Source: Odiellus spinosus (Eukaryota > Arthropoda > Arachnida > Opiliones > Phalangiidae). From it: a stretch of 64,000 nucleotides of DNA. Shown in pieces: positions 36,101 to 42,382 of the stretch. Every line of letters begins with the position of its first letter. The first letter of the stretch is position 1. The position numbers were made by a program, and so were the translations under genes. The stretch lies in NCBI GenBank assembly GCA_963920705.1, contig OY987230.1:21105320-21169319 (forward strand). The letters are read 5' to 3'. The notes beneath the pieces were generated by a model. That model was not told the origin of the DNA. It searched no databases and was given only the letters and a program-made list of their open reading frames with translations.

Positions 36101-36689
36101 AATTCCAAATGATCTTAAAACTTAGTAACAAAAGGTTATTTGTTGTCCGATTCTGTTGTAATTGGTCTAATTTTGAAGCCTCATTTGCTCTCAATGAATT
36201 ATATAAAAAAACACCCCGTTTTTAAGAGCTTATTAAGGGAAAATATAAATGATATATACGCTTACCGTTGGAAGAATCGGAAGAATGAAATGATTGTGAC
36301 TTTTGCAGACAATTCCAGAATTGTAGGAGCAACTCGATTTGACCCTGTCTATCCATACTGTAAGAACGCTCATGACGAAATGATTCTGTCGCCATCTGCC
36401 CAAAATGAACAATAATGTCTTAATTATTTTAAAGGTTAATTATTCACGATTTTTGGCGCAATTCAGAGTTATTTCCGAATGTTTAAAAGGCGATATTTTA
36501 CCCTCCCTCTAATAATGTATACCAAATTCAAACACTAACAACGGTAAATCTGGATGCTCGTAAGATACTCGCATTCCTTAATTAAACTTACCGTGAGCGT
36601 TACGAGAAGCAGGACCAGGACTAATGAAATTCCGTACATCGCAATTTTTCGGGTGTCATAAAACAATCATTATCTGAATCGTGGAATTT
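6153..36689 (-). CDS. Dh31-R: DH31 / calcitonin-like receptor (family B GPCR) with two tandem HRM domains; 14 exons, C-tail not found
   Basis: Family B GPCRs of this type sit in the plasma membrane, bind calcitonin/DH31-like peptides and usually couple through Gs to cAMP. Exons were joined by hand from GT-AG sites: 36592-36639 (coding), 36266-36395, 34408-34512, 33473-33576, 29551-29677, 22317-22430, 20088-20194, 19889-19980, 18549-18675, 18168-18321, 17583-17649, 13373-13436, 12849-13070, 6153-6194. All phases agree, giving 1,503 nt (501 codons) without a stop. Layout: signal peptide 1-16; HRM1 about 45-123 (six Cys); HRM2 about 159-238 (six Cys); TM1 ~252-275; TM2 ~287-304; TM3 ~324-345; the C321-C393 pair for the TM3-ECL2 disulfide; TM4 ~363-383; TM5 ~402-425; TM6 ~447-468; TM7 ~488-501. 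The HRM2 motifs FDGWGCW and HPDTNRTWSNYTTC, and TPFRPEP after TM6, are calcitonin-receptor-like. Whether HRM1 is always included is unknown. The cytoplasmic tail exon(s) may lie left of the window. Confidence 0.9.
6422..6759 (+). mobile_element. MITE family A, copy 1
   Basis: 338 bp, ends CAGAAGTAGATGAAACCCTC and GAGGGTTTCATCGGCTTCTG (long imperfect TIRs of ~75 bp that share CCTCTCTGTATGGGT). Flanking heptamers ATGTTAT / CTGCTAT match at 5 of 7 positions, so the target duplication has decayed. Confidence 0.88.
8236..8495 (+). repeat. Repeat family D (AATCGATT-rich), copy a
   Basis: Shares long segments with 15439-16050 and 37384-37841, including GGTTCCCGAAGCAGTTTCGA and TCATCTATCGGTTGTTGAAA. 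It begins near GCTACGGTCACACTG, close to the GCGTTCACACT terminus of related repeats. The 8440-8661 open frame starts inside it and is not supported as a gene. Confidence 0.7.
9756..10197. mobile_element. MITE family B (Kolobok/T2-like), copy 2
   Basis: 442 bp from TTAAAGGGAGAATGCAACC to GGTTGCATTCTCCCTTTAA, TTAA at both ends. The interior is one long fold-back centred near 9975, with GGTCTAGCGACCAAT and its inverse. The TTAAAGG(R)(R) terminus matches the T2/Kolobok-type motif known from animal MITEs. Confidence 0.9.
11893..12786 (+). repeat. 31-bp minisatellite, about 28 units
   Basis: Tandem units of the type GATGACTCTAAACTCGTCAT + ATTATCTTTAG, period 31 (e.g. 12361 to 12392). Units are near-identical from about 12290 to 12620 and diverge at both ends. 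Each unit contains GATGAC...GTCAT, an imperfect inverted pair. It lies in intron 13, ending 63 bp from exon 13. Confidence 0.95.
12849..13070 (-). CDS. Dh31-R: Receptor exon 13: TM5 end, ICL3, TM6, ECL3
   Basis: 222 nt, phase 0 to phase 0, acceptor TTCTCTTCCCAG| and donor TTTCAG|GTATGA. It encodes residues 414-487: INFIFLINIVHVLVTKL, the basic third intracellular loop (RAPNSQDTHQTRKAVRATL), TM6 (LILIPLLGLHYVV), then TPFRPEP and TSFQ. K-[AS]-x-[RK]-[AS]-T-L and PLLG are family B motifs for G-protein coupling and TM6. GC content is higher than in the surrounding intron, as expected for an exon. A minisatellite starts 63 bp after the donor. Confidence 0.97.
13071..13372 (-). other. Receptor intron 12
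   Basis: 302-bp AT-rich intron with GT-AG ends; nothing else seen. Confidence 0.7.
13373..13436 (-). CDS. Dh31-R: Receptor exon 12: ECL2 Cys-Trp and TM5
   Basis: 64 nt, phase 2 to phase 0, acceptor TCTCGTAACAG| and donor ATGCTG|GTAATT. It encodes Leu392 (split), then CWLEESVYQWILSGPVIL and SML (residues 393-413). Cys393 pairs with Cys321; 'W I x x G P v' is the usual family B entry to TM5. Confidence 0.92.
15439..16050 (+). repeat. Repeat family D, copy b, split by MITE A
   Basis: The left part (15439-15484, AATCGATTTGAAACGG) and right part (15829-16050, containing CCGAAGCAGTTTCGAGAAAT) are continuous in copy a (8236-8495). The interruption is exactly MITE A copy 2 plus its duplicated heptamer, so D was resident before A inserted. 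Confidence 0.8.
15485..15821 (+). mobile_element. MITE family A, copy 2
   Basis: 337 bp, CAGAAGCCGATGAAACCCTC ... GGTTTCATCGGCTTCTG. Perfect 7-bp target duplication CCGATAT at 15478-15484 and 15822-15828, validated by the empty site in repeat D. Confidence 0.95.
17583..17649 (-). CDS. Dh31-R: Receptor exon 11: TM4 and ECL2
   Basis: 67 nt, phase 1 to phase 2, acceptor TTTCTTTCCAG| and donor AACATT|GTAAGT. It encodes Gly370 (split) to Thr391: LPGLLITIYTAVRG (end of TM4) and SQGDRTT. It joins exon 12 so that Leu-Cys-Trp forms at the splice, giving the conserved ECL2 Cys-Trp. Confidence 0.9.
17650..18167 (-). other. Receptor intron 10
   Basis: 518-bp intron mostly occupied by inverted-repeat element F. 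Confidence 0.7.
17781..18108. mobile_element. Inverted-repeat element F
   Basis: TIRs of about 40 bp: TATTATCAAGAATCCATTCA at the left and TGAATGGATTCTTGATAATA at the right. Internal inverted stretches (CATCCTCCCAAACTTTGTA and inverse) continue the fold-back. A TA duplication of mariner type is possible but not distinguishable. The 72-codon minus-strand frame 18079-18297 belongs to exon 10, not to F. Confidence 0.75.
18168..18321 (-). CDS. Dh31-R: Receptor exon 10: TM3, ICL2, start of TM4
   Basis: 154 nt, phase 0 to phase 1, acceptor ATATCCGTAG| and donor GGATGGG|GTAAGG. It encodes residues 319-369: LPCQILHVVVNYFMVSNY, WMFCEGLYLHTLMVV and RWFYLLGWG. Cys321 is the conserved TM3 cysteine. The E-G-x-Y-L-H motif of TM3 and the LGWG motif of TM4 are family B hallmarks. 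The intron after it carries inverted-repeat element F. Confidence 0.96.
18549..18675 (-). CDS. Dh31-R: Receptor exon 9: intracellular loop 1, TM2, ECL1
   Basis: 127 nt, phase 2 to phase 0, acceptor TATCTTAACAG| and donor AATGGG|GTATGC. It encodes Lys276 (split) to Gly318, with NCTRITIHKNLF (the family B ICL1-TM2 start, compare CxRxxxHxNLF) followed by VSFIINNVMWIIWY. The acidic/polar end belongs to the first extracellular loop. Open frames on the plus strand at 18522-18810 are antisense shadows. Confidence 0.93.
18712..19778 (+). repeat. ~177-bp satellite array, six units, filling intron 8
   Basis: Units begin at about 18722, 18901, 19081, 19259, 19436 and 19614. Each carries 'ttttgctcgattt', two 'gagtggcgaaaca' boxes, 'ataaccgggatgtctact' and 'atgcctaggaggtcggg'. 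Adjacent units are nearly identical. It takes up nearly the whole of intron 8 (18676-19888). Related diverged units occur at about 590-730 and 34690-35060. Confidence 0.95.
19889..19980 (-). CDS. Dh31-R: Receptor exon 8: TM1
   Basis: 92 nt, phase 0 to phase 2, acceptor TGTCTTTCAG| and donor TTTTAA|GTAAGT. It encodes residues 246-275, starting FRQQINNLYIIGY and continuing as an uninterrupted hydrophobic segment ending FLLFCYF. It lies 107 bp after exon 7. The next intron is almost wholly satellite DNA. Confidence 0.93.
20088..20194 (-). CDS. Dh31-R: Receptor exon 7: end of HRM2 (Cys5-Cys6)
   Basis: 107 nt, phase 1 to phase 0, acceptor ATTTAACAG| and donor CTACAG|GTAATA. It encodes residues 210-245: FAYRKCNSDGSWFRHP followed by NRTWSNYTTC and VDTEDLQ. 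Cys216 and Cys238 complete the six-cysteine domain. N229-R-T and N234-Y-T are likely N-glycosylation sites shared with vertebrate CALCRL-type receptors. It is the paralogue of exon 4. Confidence 0.95.
20531..20709. mobile_element. Short inverted-repeat element D2, copy 1
   Basis: 179 bp with ends CTGCGTTCACAC and GTGTGAACGCAG. The interior (GAAATCGTTTTCAAACCGTT, GACCTTTCGAAAACGGTT) is itself inverted. A second copy is at 41906-42086 and a fragment at 22569-22643. Confidence 0.8.
20810..20957 (-). repeat. Degenerate TTTCCCTGA... pyrimidine-rich repeat
   Basis: Irregular repeats of 'tttccctgaatttccagg' type. Similar tracts occur at about 27755-28145, 34085-34370 and 35660-35990. The same strand bias in four tracts suggests a shared decayed repeat family; the minus-strand frame 20649-20954 is its translation. 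Confidence 0.6.
22317..22430 (-). CDS. Dh31-R: Receptor exon 6: core of HRM2 (Cys2-Cys4)
   Basis: 114 nt, phase 1 to phase 1, acceptor TCTTCATTAG| and donor CCCAACA|GTAAGT. It encodes residues 172-209, including SPFCPRTFDGWGCWNDT and YIPCPTFITGF. It carries Cys176, Cys185, Cys199 and the structural Asp181, Trp186 and Pro200; N187-D-T is a potential glycosylation site. This is the strongest family signature in the ectodomain and is nearly textbook for calcitonin/DH31 receptors. Element E lies only about 210 bp upstream of its acceptor. Confidence 0.95.
22644..23042. mobile_element. Element E, 399-bp inverted-repeat transposon
   Basis: TIRs of about 40 bp: CAGAGGTATATAATAACCCC at the left, inverse ending ATTATATACCTCTG at the right, enclosing a GGGGGGAAGTATGAAA motif and its inverse. 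Perfect 7-bp target duplication GTTCTAT at 22637-22643 and 23043-23049. It is inserted at the edge of a D2 fragment (22569-22643). Confidence 0.9.
23425..23760 (+). mobile_element. MITE family A, copy 3
   Basis: 336 bp with family ends. Perfect 7-bp target duplication GTTATAT at 23418-23424 and 23761-23767. Confidence 0.95.
26701..27035 (-). mobile_element. MITE family A, copy 4
   Basis: 335 bp, reverse orientation (TATTACTCCCGGGTCTTG end first). Flanks CTATCTT / GTTTTAT do not match, so the target duplication is lost or the site was rearranged. Confidence 0.9.
27755..28145 (-). repeat. Degenerate pyrimidine-rich repeat tract
   Basis: Irregular copies of 'ttttgacccaattttcaaatta' type, about 25-30 bp each, too diverged for an exact period. 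Confidence 0.55.
29551..29677 (-). CDS. Dh31-R: Receptor exon 5: linker and first part of HRM2 (Cys1)
   Basis: 127 nt, phase 0 to phase 1, acceptor AATCTTATCAG| and donor CACGATG|GTGAGT. It encodes residues 130-171: an amphipathic, likely helical stretch starting KGLESLETILNDLRHLE, then AAYEEC (Cys159). In vertebrate calcitonin-type receptors the N-terminal helix with a Y-x-C motif precedes the first disulfide in the same way. Because it begins in phase 0, it can in principle be spliced directly to exon 1 (also phase 0), giving a standard single-HRM receptor. Confidence 0.9.
29799..30242. mobile_element. MITE family B (Kolobok/T2-like), copy 3
   Basis: 444 bp from TTAAAGGGAGGATGCAACC to GGTTGCATTCTTCCTTTAA with TTAA at both ends and the central GGTCTAGCGACCAAT fold-back. 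Its left edge is only 121 bp upstream of exon 5's acceptor. Confidence 0.9.
30423..30757 (+). mobile_element. MITE family A, copy 5
   Basis: 335 bp with family ends and one base missing in the left GATGAACCCTCC. Perfect 7-bp target duplication TCTATAT on each side. Confidence 0.95.
31573..32171. mobile_element. TTAA-type MITE with tandemly duplicated interior
   Basis: Left TTGAAGGGAGAATAAGG, right CATTCTCCCTTTAA. The interior contains two direct ~180-bp copies (about 31670-31850 and 31925-32102), each with GTCGCCGTTAAACAGTCT or CTCGCCGTTAAACAGTCT, TCTTAAGACTAGTTT and AAGATTTCAAACTCTCC. A related single unit is near 50945-51085. Confidence 0.7.
32871..33151 (-). mobile_element. MITE family C, copy 2
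   Basis: 281 bp with CAAGAAGGATCAGATAAGGA TIR. Perfect 7-bp target duplication ATTTAAG at 32864-32870 and 33152-33158. Confidence 0.95.
33473..33576 (-). CDS. Dh31-R: Receptor exon 4: end of HRM1 (Cys5-Cys6)
   Basis: 104 nt, phase 1 to phase 0, acceptor TTTCTCAAG| and donor CTACAA|GTAAGA. It encodes GYITRRCLTNGTWDV and on to TYQSCPIHHLQ (residues 95-129). It aligns with exon 7 (107 nt, same phases): both have xxRxC, G-[ST]-W, a 22-residue Cys5-Cys6 spacing and end in LQ. N104-G-T is a possible N-glycosylation site. The Trp of exon 7's TWSNY is absent, which may alter ligand contacts. Read in phase 0 the exon hits a stop at codon 3, so it needs exon 3 before it. Confidence 0.85.
33577..34407 (-). 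other. Receptor intron 3
   Basis: 831-bp intron between HRM1 exons, holding MITE A copy 6 and a pyrimidine-rich tract (34085-34370). GT at 34407-34406 and AG before 33576. Confidence 0.65.
33706..34041 (-). mobile_element. MITE family A, copy 6
   Basis: 336 bp, reverse orientation, first TIR mutated (CAAAAGCC). Perfect 7-bp target duplication CTAAAAT at 33699-33705 and 34042-34048. Confidence 0.95.
34408..34512 (-). CDS. Dh31-R: Receptor exon 3: core of HRM1 (Cys2-Cys4)
   Basis: 105 nt, phase 1 to phase 1, acceptor CCAATATAG| after a T-rich tract and donor CCCG|GTAATT. It encodes Val60 (split codon) to Pro94: FCPSTSDGWFCWEE, then AGEDSVLPCP. It keeps the family B Asp (D67), Trp (W69, W72), Pro (P86) and Cys62, Cys71 and Cys85, in register with FCPRTFDGWGCW of exon 6; the Phe of FDGW is Ser here. 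An alternative donor (C|GTAACA, exon end 34429) keeps the same phase but would shorten the Cys4-Cys5 spacing to 9 residues (it removes seven), so it is less likely. Confidence 0.82.
34513..36265 (-). other. Receptor intron 2
   Basis: 1.75-kb intron. About 34690-35060 are two diverged units of the ~177-bp satellite; 35660-35990 is a TTCCCTGACTTTT repeat tract. The open frames at 35015-35267 and 35365-35798 sit in these tracts on both strands and are not supported. Confidence 0.6.
34690..35060 (+). repeat. Two diverged units of the intron-8 satellite
   Basis: Shares 'cggaatgtctactttataatggtgcaat'-type words, 'gagtggcgaaaca' and 'ttgctcgatttctatcgag' with the intron 8 array, but with many changes, so it is an older or independent array fragment. 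Confidence 0.75.
36266..36395 (-). CDS. Dh31-R: Receptor exon 2: first part of HRM1 (Cys1)
   Basis: 130 nt, phase 0 to phase 1, acceptor TTGGGCAG| and donor AACG|GTAAGC. It encodes residues 17-59, beginning MATESFRHE and containing IELLLQFWNC (Cys45 = Cys1 of the first hormone-receptor domain). Its size and phases match exon 5 (127 nt, 0 to 1), which carries YEEC at the equivalent place. The Cys1-Cys2 distance across the splice is 17 residues in both modules. A 91-codon open frame on the plus strand (36140-36415) is only the antisense of this exon. Confidence 0.75.
36592..36689 (-). CDS. Dh31-R: Receptor exon 1: 5' UTR end and signal peptide
   Basis: The ATG at 36639-36637 opens 16 codons: MYGIS followed by a run of Leu/Val, a typical hydrophobic signal peptide. 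The exon ends in phase 0 at ACG|GTAAGT. A strong acceptor (TTTTCGTTTCAG) ends at 36690, so the exon probably begins at 36689 with about 50 nt of 5' UTR, and at least one noncoding upstream exon is implied but was not located. I chose this start because it is the only one that supplies a signal peptide in frame with exon 2. Two upstream ATGs are described separately. Confidence 0.75.
36621..36670 (-). promoter_or_regulatory. Two short upstream ORFs before the receptor start
   Basis: uORF1 starts at 36670 and stops after four codons (M-I-V-L-stop, ending at 36656). uORF2 starts at 36659 and runs twelve codons to TAG at 36623-36621, overlapping the receptor ATG (36639) in another frame. If this leader is used, ribosomes must pass or reinitiate after these ATGs, so translation could be damped. 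This is inference from sequence only. Confidence 0.45.
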
Positions 36690-37383
36690 CTGAAACGAAA
36701 AGTTAAATTAAGTTATTAACTAAATTAGTTTAGTAAAACTGAAGGTAAAAAATAGCTTTACGTATGAAAATACGTAGGGTAAAGTAAAAATATTTTAATG
36801 GCTTGAAATGATAAATTTTAAATCGCGAATCAATTCGTATCATTTTCGACTTTTACTCAATATAATTTGCAGAAACTATTTTTATCCCTATGGAGCTGAA
36901 AACATTATGTATTATTACGCCGTTGATTCGGCTATAGTTTGAACATAATACGATCATACTTAAATAAAAGTATATAATAACTTTTCCAAAGTGAAAATAA
37001 TACGCGCTTAAATTAGAGAGGAAAAGCTTTCAGGAGCAAGCAGAGCCGAAATTTTCTTTTATCTTCCTTATAGTGATAAATCAAGCTGTGGGCCATTTTT
37101 CGCCCAGCTCCAATTTAAGCAATTCCATCTCCAAGTTCTCTTAGTTTTAAGAACTCAGGAAATAAACTCTTTCGAAAATTCCACTCCCAAAACGTGAGAA
37201 ATATACTTTTGATTCATTTCAATTTAAAAGTAAAATTATTCTCCACAGGTCTTTCTATGAGTATATTGATTTATACAATACCTAAGAGTTATAAGAGGAG
37301 ATACATTTCAAAATTTTGAAAAATCGAAACAAGAACTTATACTATAGCGTATCCAAATCGATTTTAAATAATAAAATCAATAG

Positions 37384-37841
37384 CTGCGTTCATACTAGGC
37401 CTTGGAAACGATTTAAACCGCTTCAAATCGATCGTGAGAACGTGAAACCGTCTTTTCTCGAATCGATTTGAATCGATTTCTCGAAACTGCTTCGGGAATC
37501 AGTTTCGTACCGATTCGGCTGGTTTCAACCATCGATAGATGAAACTAAAATAAATCGATTTATAACGATAAGGTGTGAACACGTGAGGCTTAAAACGATT
37601 CCTGGCGATTTGAATATCGGTATGATTTTACCGTTTCAAATCGATTAAGAAATGCTAAACTGATATTGGAATCGTTTTAAGGGCCTTCTGTTTAAGCATC
37701 ATCTTCCGTAAATCGATTGGAAATAGTTTTATCAATAATTTATTGAAGCCGAATCGATTTCAAACTGGTTCCCGAAGCAGTTTCGAGAAATCGATTCAAG
37801 AAACAAACGTTTCGAATCGACTCCTGGCTTAGTATGAACGC
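37384..37841. mobile_element. Repeat family D, fullest copy (c)
   Basis: About 458 bp with inverted ends GCGTTCATACTAGGC / GCTTAGTATGAACGC. The interior holds the GAAGCAGTTTCGAGAAATCG segment in both orientations, so the element is a large fold-back with frequent AATCGATT. Copies a and b resemble one half of it. Confidence 0.75.
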
Positions 37842-38191
37842 GTCTAAGTGACGATAACGTTAAGTGCAAAGTCTCGCGTTAGTCCGGAGATAATTTAATT
37901 TGATAAATATAAAAACTGAAAGTAGAAATTTATACACGAATGAATAATAACAAGATATCAAGGTTCCAAGAGGATAAATCGACCTATATTCATATGATTA
38001 ATATTTGATGTTATTTCTTCACGTGTGTAGAATTTTGGAGTGCATTTATAACCATAGAAAGCTAAAAAAATAATTAAACCATCTCGAAACCGAGCCCAAG
38101 CTAACGTAATAAGCTTCCCTACCCTTTGATAGCACGAATAAACAAGAGAACTGGGCAGACACTTGACCAAACATAAAAGAATTGGTAGCCT

Positions 38192-38633
38192 TTAAAGAGA
38201 GAATGCAACCTAATTACAAGTGATTTTTTATCGATTCCTTATCGTTTAAATAGGCCTAATCCTTCGATAAAAAGTTTACAATACAAATATTAAACTAGAA
38301 ATAAATTTAAAACTTACCCTGAAAATAGGCTTAGCGGGATTCATGGAGATCCTGAATCGCGTCCGTGTAAGGTCTAGCGACCAATGAGCGAAGGCCCGTC
38401 GTTCACGCGAGATCTCCACGAGACTTACGTCGCGCGCGATTGGTCGCTAAACCTTACACGCGAGGAAAACAGGACCTCCATGAATCCCACTAAGCCTATT
38501 TTCAGGGTAAGTTTTAAATTTATTTCTAGTTTAATATTTGTTTGTAAATTTTTTAAATAGTGGATTAGGCCTATTTAAACAATAAGGAATCGATAAAAAA
38601 ATCACTTGTTGTTAGGTTGCATCCTCCCTTTAA
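38192..38633. mobile_element. MITE family B (Kolobok/T2-like), copy 4
   Basis: 442 bp, TTAAAGAGAGAATGCAACC to GGTTGCATCCTCCCTTTAA, TTAA ends, central fold-back. It is in the opposite arrangement to copies 2 and 3. Confidence 0.9.
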
Positions 38634-40572
38634 GTCTAGTTCACGTCACGAAAATAAAAATATATTTAATTTATTCCCACGGGATAATTATTATATTTAA
38701 TTTTTCAGGGCATCTATATATCATAATAGATAAATTATAAAGATAATAACAAAGCCTGGCATTCGCTAGAATTTTGGTTAGCTCAAAGACATAACTGTAA
38801 AAGAATTTACCGACATATGGTGAGAACCAGACTCGAGTTCAACTGACGTAAGAAAAATATTTCCTTAAGAACGTATATAAAATGACCCACAAAATAGGCT
38901 CAAGGCTGTACTTTTTTGAGGAGCATGCAGACACTTGCTTTGGAATTAATAAAAAGACTCGGCGGTAACCTTGGCAACAACTATAAGAACCAATTTATGA
39001 AACTCAAGAACATAGGAAGATGAATTTCGGATGTTGTGAAGGATGTCACATATATCAACATTTTATTCGATTGCCTAAATCTTTGGGGTTTTCACACCTT
39101 TGGGTTGAGGCGCTCTTAAGAAACTTCAAAATGAAAAGTCATTTTTTTTCCGATATATGACGTAGTTTATTTAAGGATCCACCTTTGTTACATTCTCAGT
39201 TTCACGAATTAGTTCGTGTTAAGTGTAGTTTGAAGTGGCTACTAAGGAATTCTTAGAATGTGAATCAAATTAAGGAGAGAGAGAAAGAGAGAAAGTGGAA
39301 AAGAAGCGAGCTCAAATGAAGCCGAAAAACTAATAAATCAGGTGACGATAAAATGGTGTTGCCCATTCTTCCCTCCTTCATTCTCCTTCCGAAGCCAAAA
39401 CACAAACCAACAAAATATAACCCTTACTGTATGATAAGTAAGAAGACTGCACCAACCATACCGAATAGGAGTTTTTGGATCTTGGGTGTTGAGGCTCTTT
39501 GCTCTTTTTCTTTCAATCGTTTTCACGTCTAGCAACTGGCTGGACGTGACCAAAAAAATAATTCCGTCTCCAAAAGAAATAAAAATGACTAACAAGATGA
39601 TCAAACCCTATTATGGCGGGATGAAATAGTATATAATTACGGATATTTCAAGCTTTGCGTTGGGAATACTTAAAATAAATATTGGTTGGGTATGGACAAA
39701 GGTCTATCACTTTGTTTTATTAAAGTAAACAACGCACCGTAGCTTAATACTATCAGCAAAGGGCCAGGAAGACGTACTAGCCTATGGATTATAATTTAGG
39801 TAAAAGTATAAGAACATCCAGGGCTGAATTTACGAACAAGCTAAAATCAAGCCATGACCATGTAACTAAAACAGGGATACCATCAATTAAGATATTCAAA
39901 TTTTACAGGTGCGCGGTTAACGGATGAAATGACTTAATCGTGGTGGTAATACGAGCGAGCCCCGATATACGTTGAAAGCTCGATAAATTGAAATTATATC
40001 TACGCGTTAAAATATAGAGATTATAGTTATGTAATTGCCGCACACGGGCGCTAATTACGACCAATCTTGGCGTTATAATTTATGTACCCATTTTGTTGTA
40101 GATTTGCCTGAAACTCGCCCGCGTGTAATGTAGAGATAAAAGGGATAAGAGTACGTTGAGAGATTCAATACGAAAGAGGCTTATAATTCGACTACCAGAT
40201 ATTCGAGTTATTAATCAAAACCTTCCAGACATAATTTTGATAATATACCATTTTCATTTTGACTACGTTATATTTGCATTTTAACTTGTATGTAAATATA
40301 GGCGAAATCTATGATTATGACACCACAAATAAAAATTACTACAAAAATCTGAATTAGAATGTTTTCCCCTTGTTTTTCTTTAACTAATCCTAAGCTTTAG
40401 TTTTGACTGACAAGTTCTGGAGCTTGCCAATCATGTCGTCGTAAATTTACCCCCTTTTGATTACTGGGGAAAGTAAAAGAAATATTTAAAGGGTCAATCA
40501 TATATTTTCTTTTTCAACAAAGCGCCTGGATTAATTAAAAATATGACCTGATCGTGTTAGTATCCCTTTAAC

Positions 40573-40895
40573 CAGAAGCCGATGAAGTCTACTACTCCAA
40601 TGTTCCATATAGCGCTCCTCATGTATGGGTAAAATTCCCAATTTTACGAGTTAGAAGGGGTCCTACTTCATCCCCCCTGTCTACGGAAAATTGGAAATTC
40701 TCTCTCTCCACAAACGACGACGTTTTTTGGACGAACTCCAAGGCTGCTAGAGATATTCGCTCGACGAGCTCCCGCTCCGAAAACATCTACCGTTAGGAGG
40801 CGTACGAATCGCGCCTTTTGAGAATAACCCATACAGAGAGGGGTAGACAAGACCCGGGAGTAATAGACTTCAAAGGAGGGTTTCATCGGCTTCTG
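40573..40895 (+). mobile_element. MITE family A, copy 7 (short left TIR)
   Basis: 323 bp. The left TIR lacks the AACCCTCCTTTGA block (GATGAAGTCTACTACTCC). Perfect 7-bp target duplication CTTTAAC at 40566-40572 and 40896-40902. Confidence 0.95.
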
Positions 40896-41905
40896 CTTTA
40901 ACTTAAAATTAGACGTATGGCTTTTCATATAAATATGAAGGTTTTCGAATAGAAATTTAGATCAGTTTAAAATTTGTAATTAACTTGCCCAAATGTTCAA
41001 AATAGGTAATATATCTATTTAAGACACTAAAATCTATAAACAGTTAAAAATCTTCTCTATCCAAGGTATATTATCAAGTTCCTCGGTCTTAGAAATTGAT
41101 TCCAGAGAAAGAAAATATAGAAAAAAGGAATAAAAGGAAAGAACTTCCTTCTACTCGTGGGCAATCAATGGTTGAAGATAGAAATATCTTAGACATAGCC
41201 CTGATGCTGCAGTGTCCGGTCGAAGGACTGTACCCAGAGCAAACGTATAGAGTCCTCGTAAAAGTAGTCTAAAACACTCGAGATACGAGCATGCGGGGTT
41301 ACATACAGGCAAGAAGATTTAAGTGTGTGAACAGGGCAACGAAGAGAAAAGGAGGAAAAAACATCTAGGGACAAGAGATAGAAGAGATATCGAGAGAGTC
41401 ATCTTTCTTGTAGAGTGAGGAGACGAACAAACGACCCGTATCATTTTTCCGCTCTCCCGCGTGTTTTAGAAAACCACCACTTCGTTTACACATTCGCGAC
41501 AAAAAGAAACTAACTACAATATGATTAAGTTCTTGAAAAAATTTCAAATAATTGCGCATCATCTTTAATAACTAATTAAAGTGAATTTGTTGTACGATTG
41601 TGGGCGAGAAAATAATCAAGAACGAGCAGGATTTAGCAGCACATGTCGCGGGGATTTTATGAAGTCAAAGGTACAGGAGCGTCTTTAGATTAGTCGGAGG
41701 TTCTCCTTTCAGTTGAATGCCAAAATCGGATTTCCGATTTTTTTTGTACAATTCAGAGACACTTCCCAAATGTTTTATTTTACTAACTTATTTTTAGAAG
41801 CAGATTCAATAAATATTTATTGAATTTTCTACTTCATCCTCCTTTTAAATATTATTGTAAATAAATATACGTCTAGTTTGACTACTGAAGATATCGTCTT
41901 AATAA

Positions 41906-42086
41906 GCTACGTTCACACTTGACACTTTAGAACCGTTTTCAAACCGTTTCGAATGTTCAAATTGACTTTAGAATATATTTATTTTGTTTCTTTATCAAAG
42001 ATCTACACCAGTGACCCCAGAAGGTTTTAATTTGACCTTTCCAAAACTGTTAAAAACTGTTTCAAAGTCTGTAGTGTTAGCGCAGC
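41906..42086. mobile_element. Short inverted-repeat element D2, copy 2
   Basis: 181 bp, GCTACGTTCACACTTGACAC to GTAGTGTTAGCGCAGC, closely matching copy 1 at 20531-20709 in the middle (CAAACCGTTTCGAATGTTCAA). Confidence 0.8.
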
Positions 42087-42348
42087 TTAAATCGATTCCT
42101 TATCGCAGCTTTAGAGAATACATTAAGGGGGAACAACGTCATTTAAAAAATAATTATAAACCGAAGTAAAGTTTAGTAATAATGATAAGTTTCTTTCAAA
42201 ATATTATTTTAGAAAAACACTAATTTCAATTAACTGGTTTTCAGGACTCAATCTAACTCGAATTTTACGGGGTTGGAATCATTTTGCACTCTGAGATACG
42301 TGGACCTTTTGTCCTTCAAGCAGAAAGCGTAAGACGGCGATAATAATG

Positions 42349-42382
<34 letters not shown>

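Noticed and set aside
36140..36415. 91-codon plus-strand open frame that looks protein-like
   Set aside because: It is antisense to receptor exon 2 (36266-36395), whose splice sites, phase and cysteine spacing fit the gene; the plus-strand frame has no domain.
39338..39604. 88-codon minus-strand frame with a hydrophobic start
   Set aside because: No recognisable domain, no supporting splice context or neighbours; cannot be told from chance.
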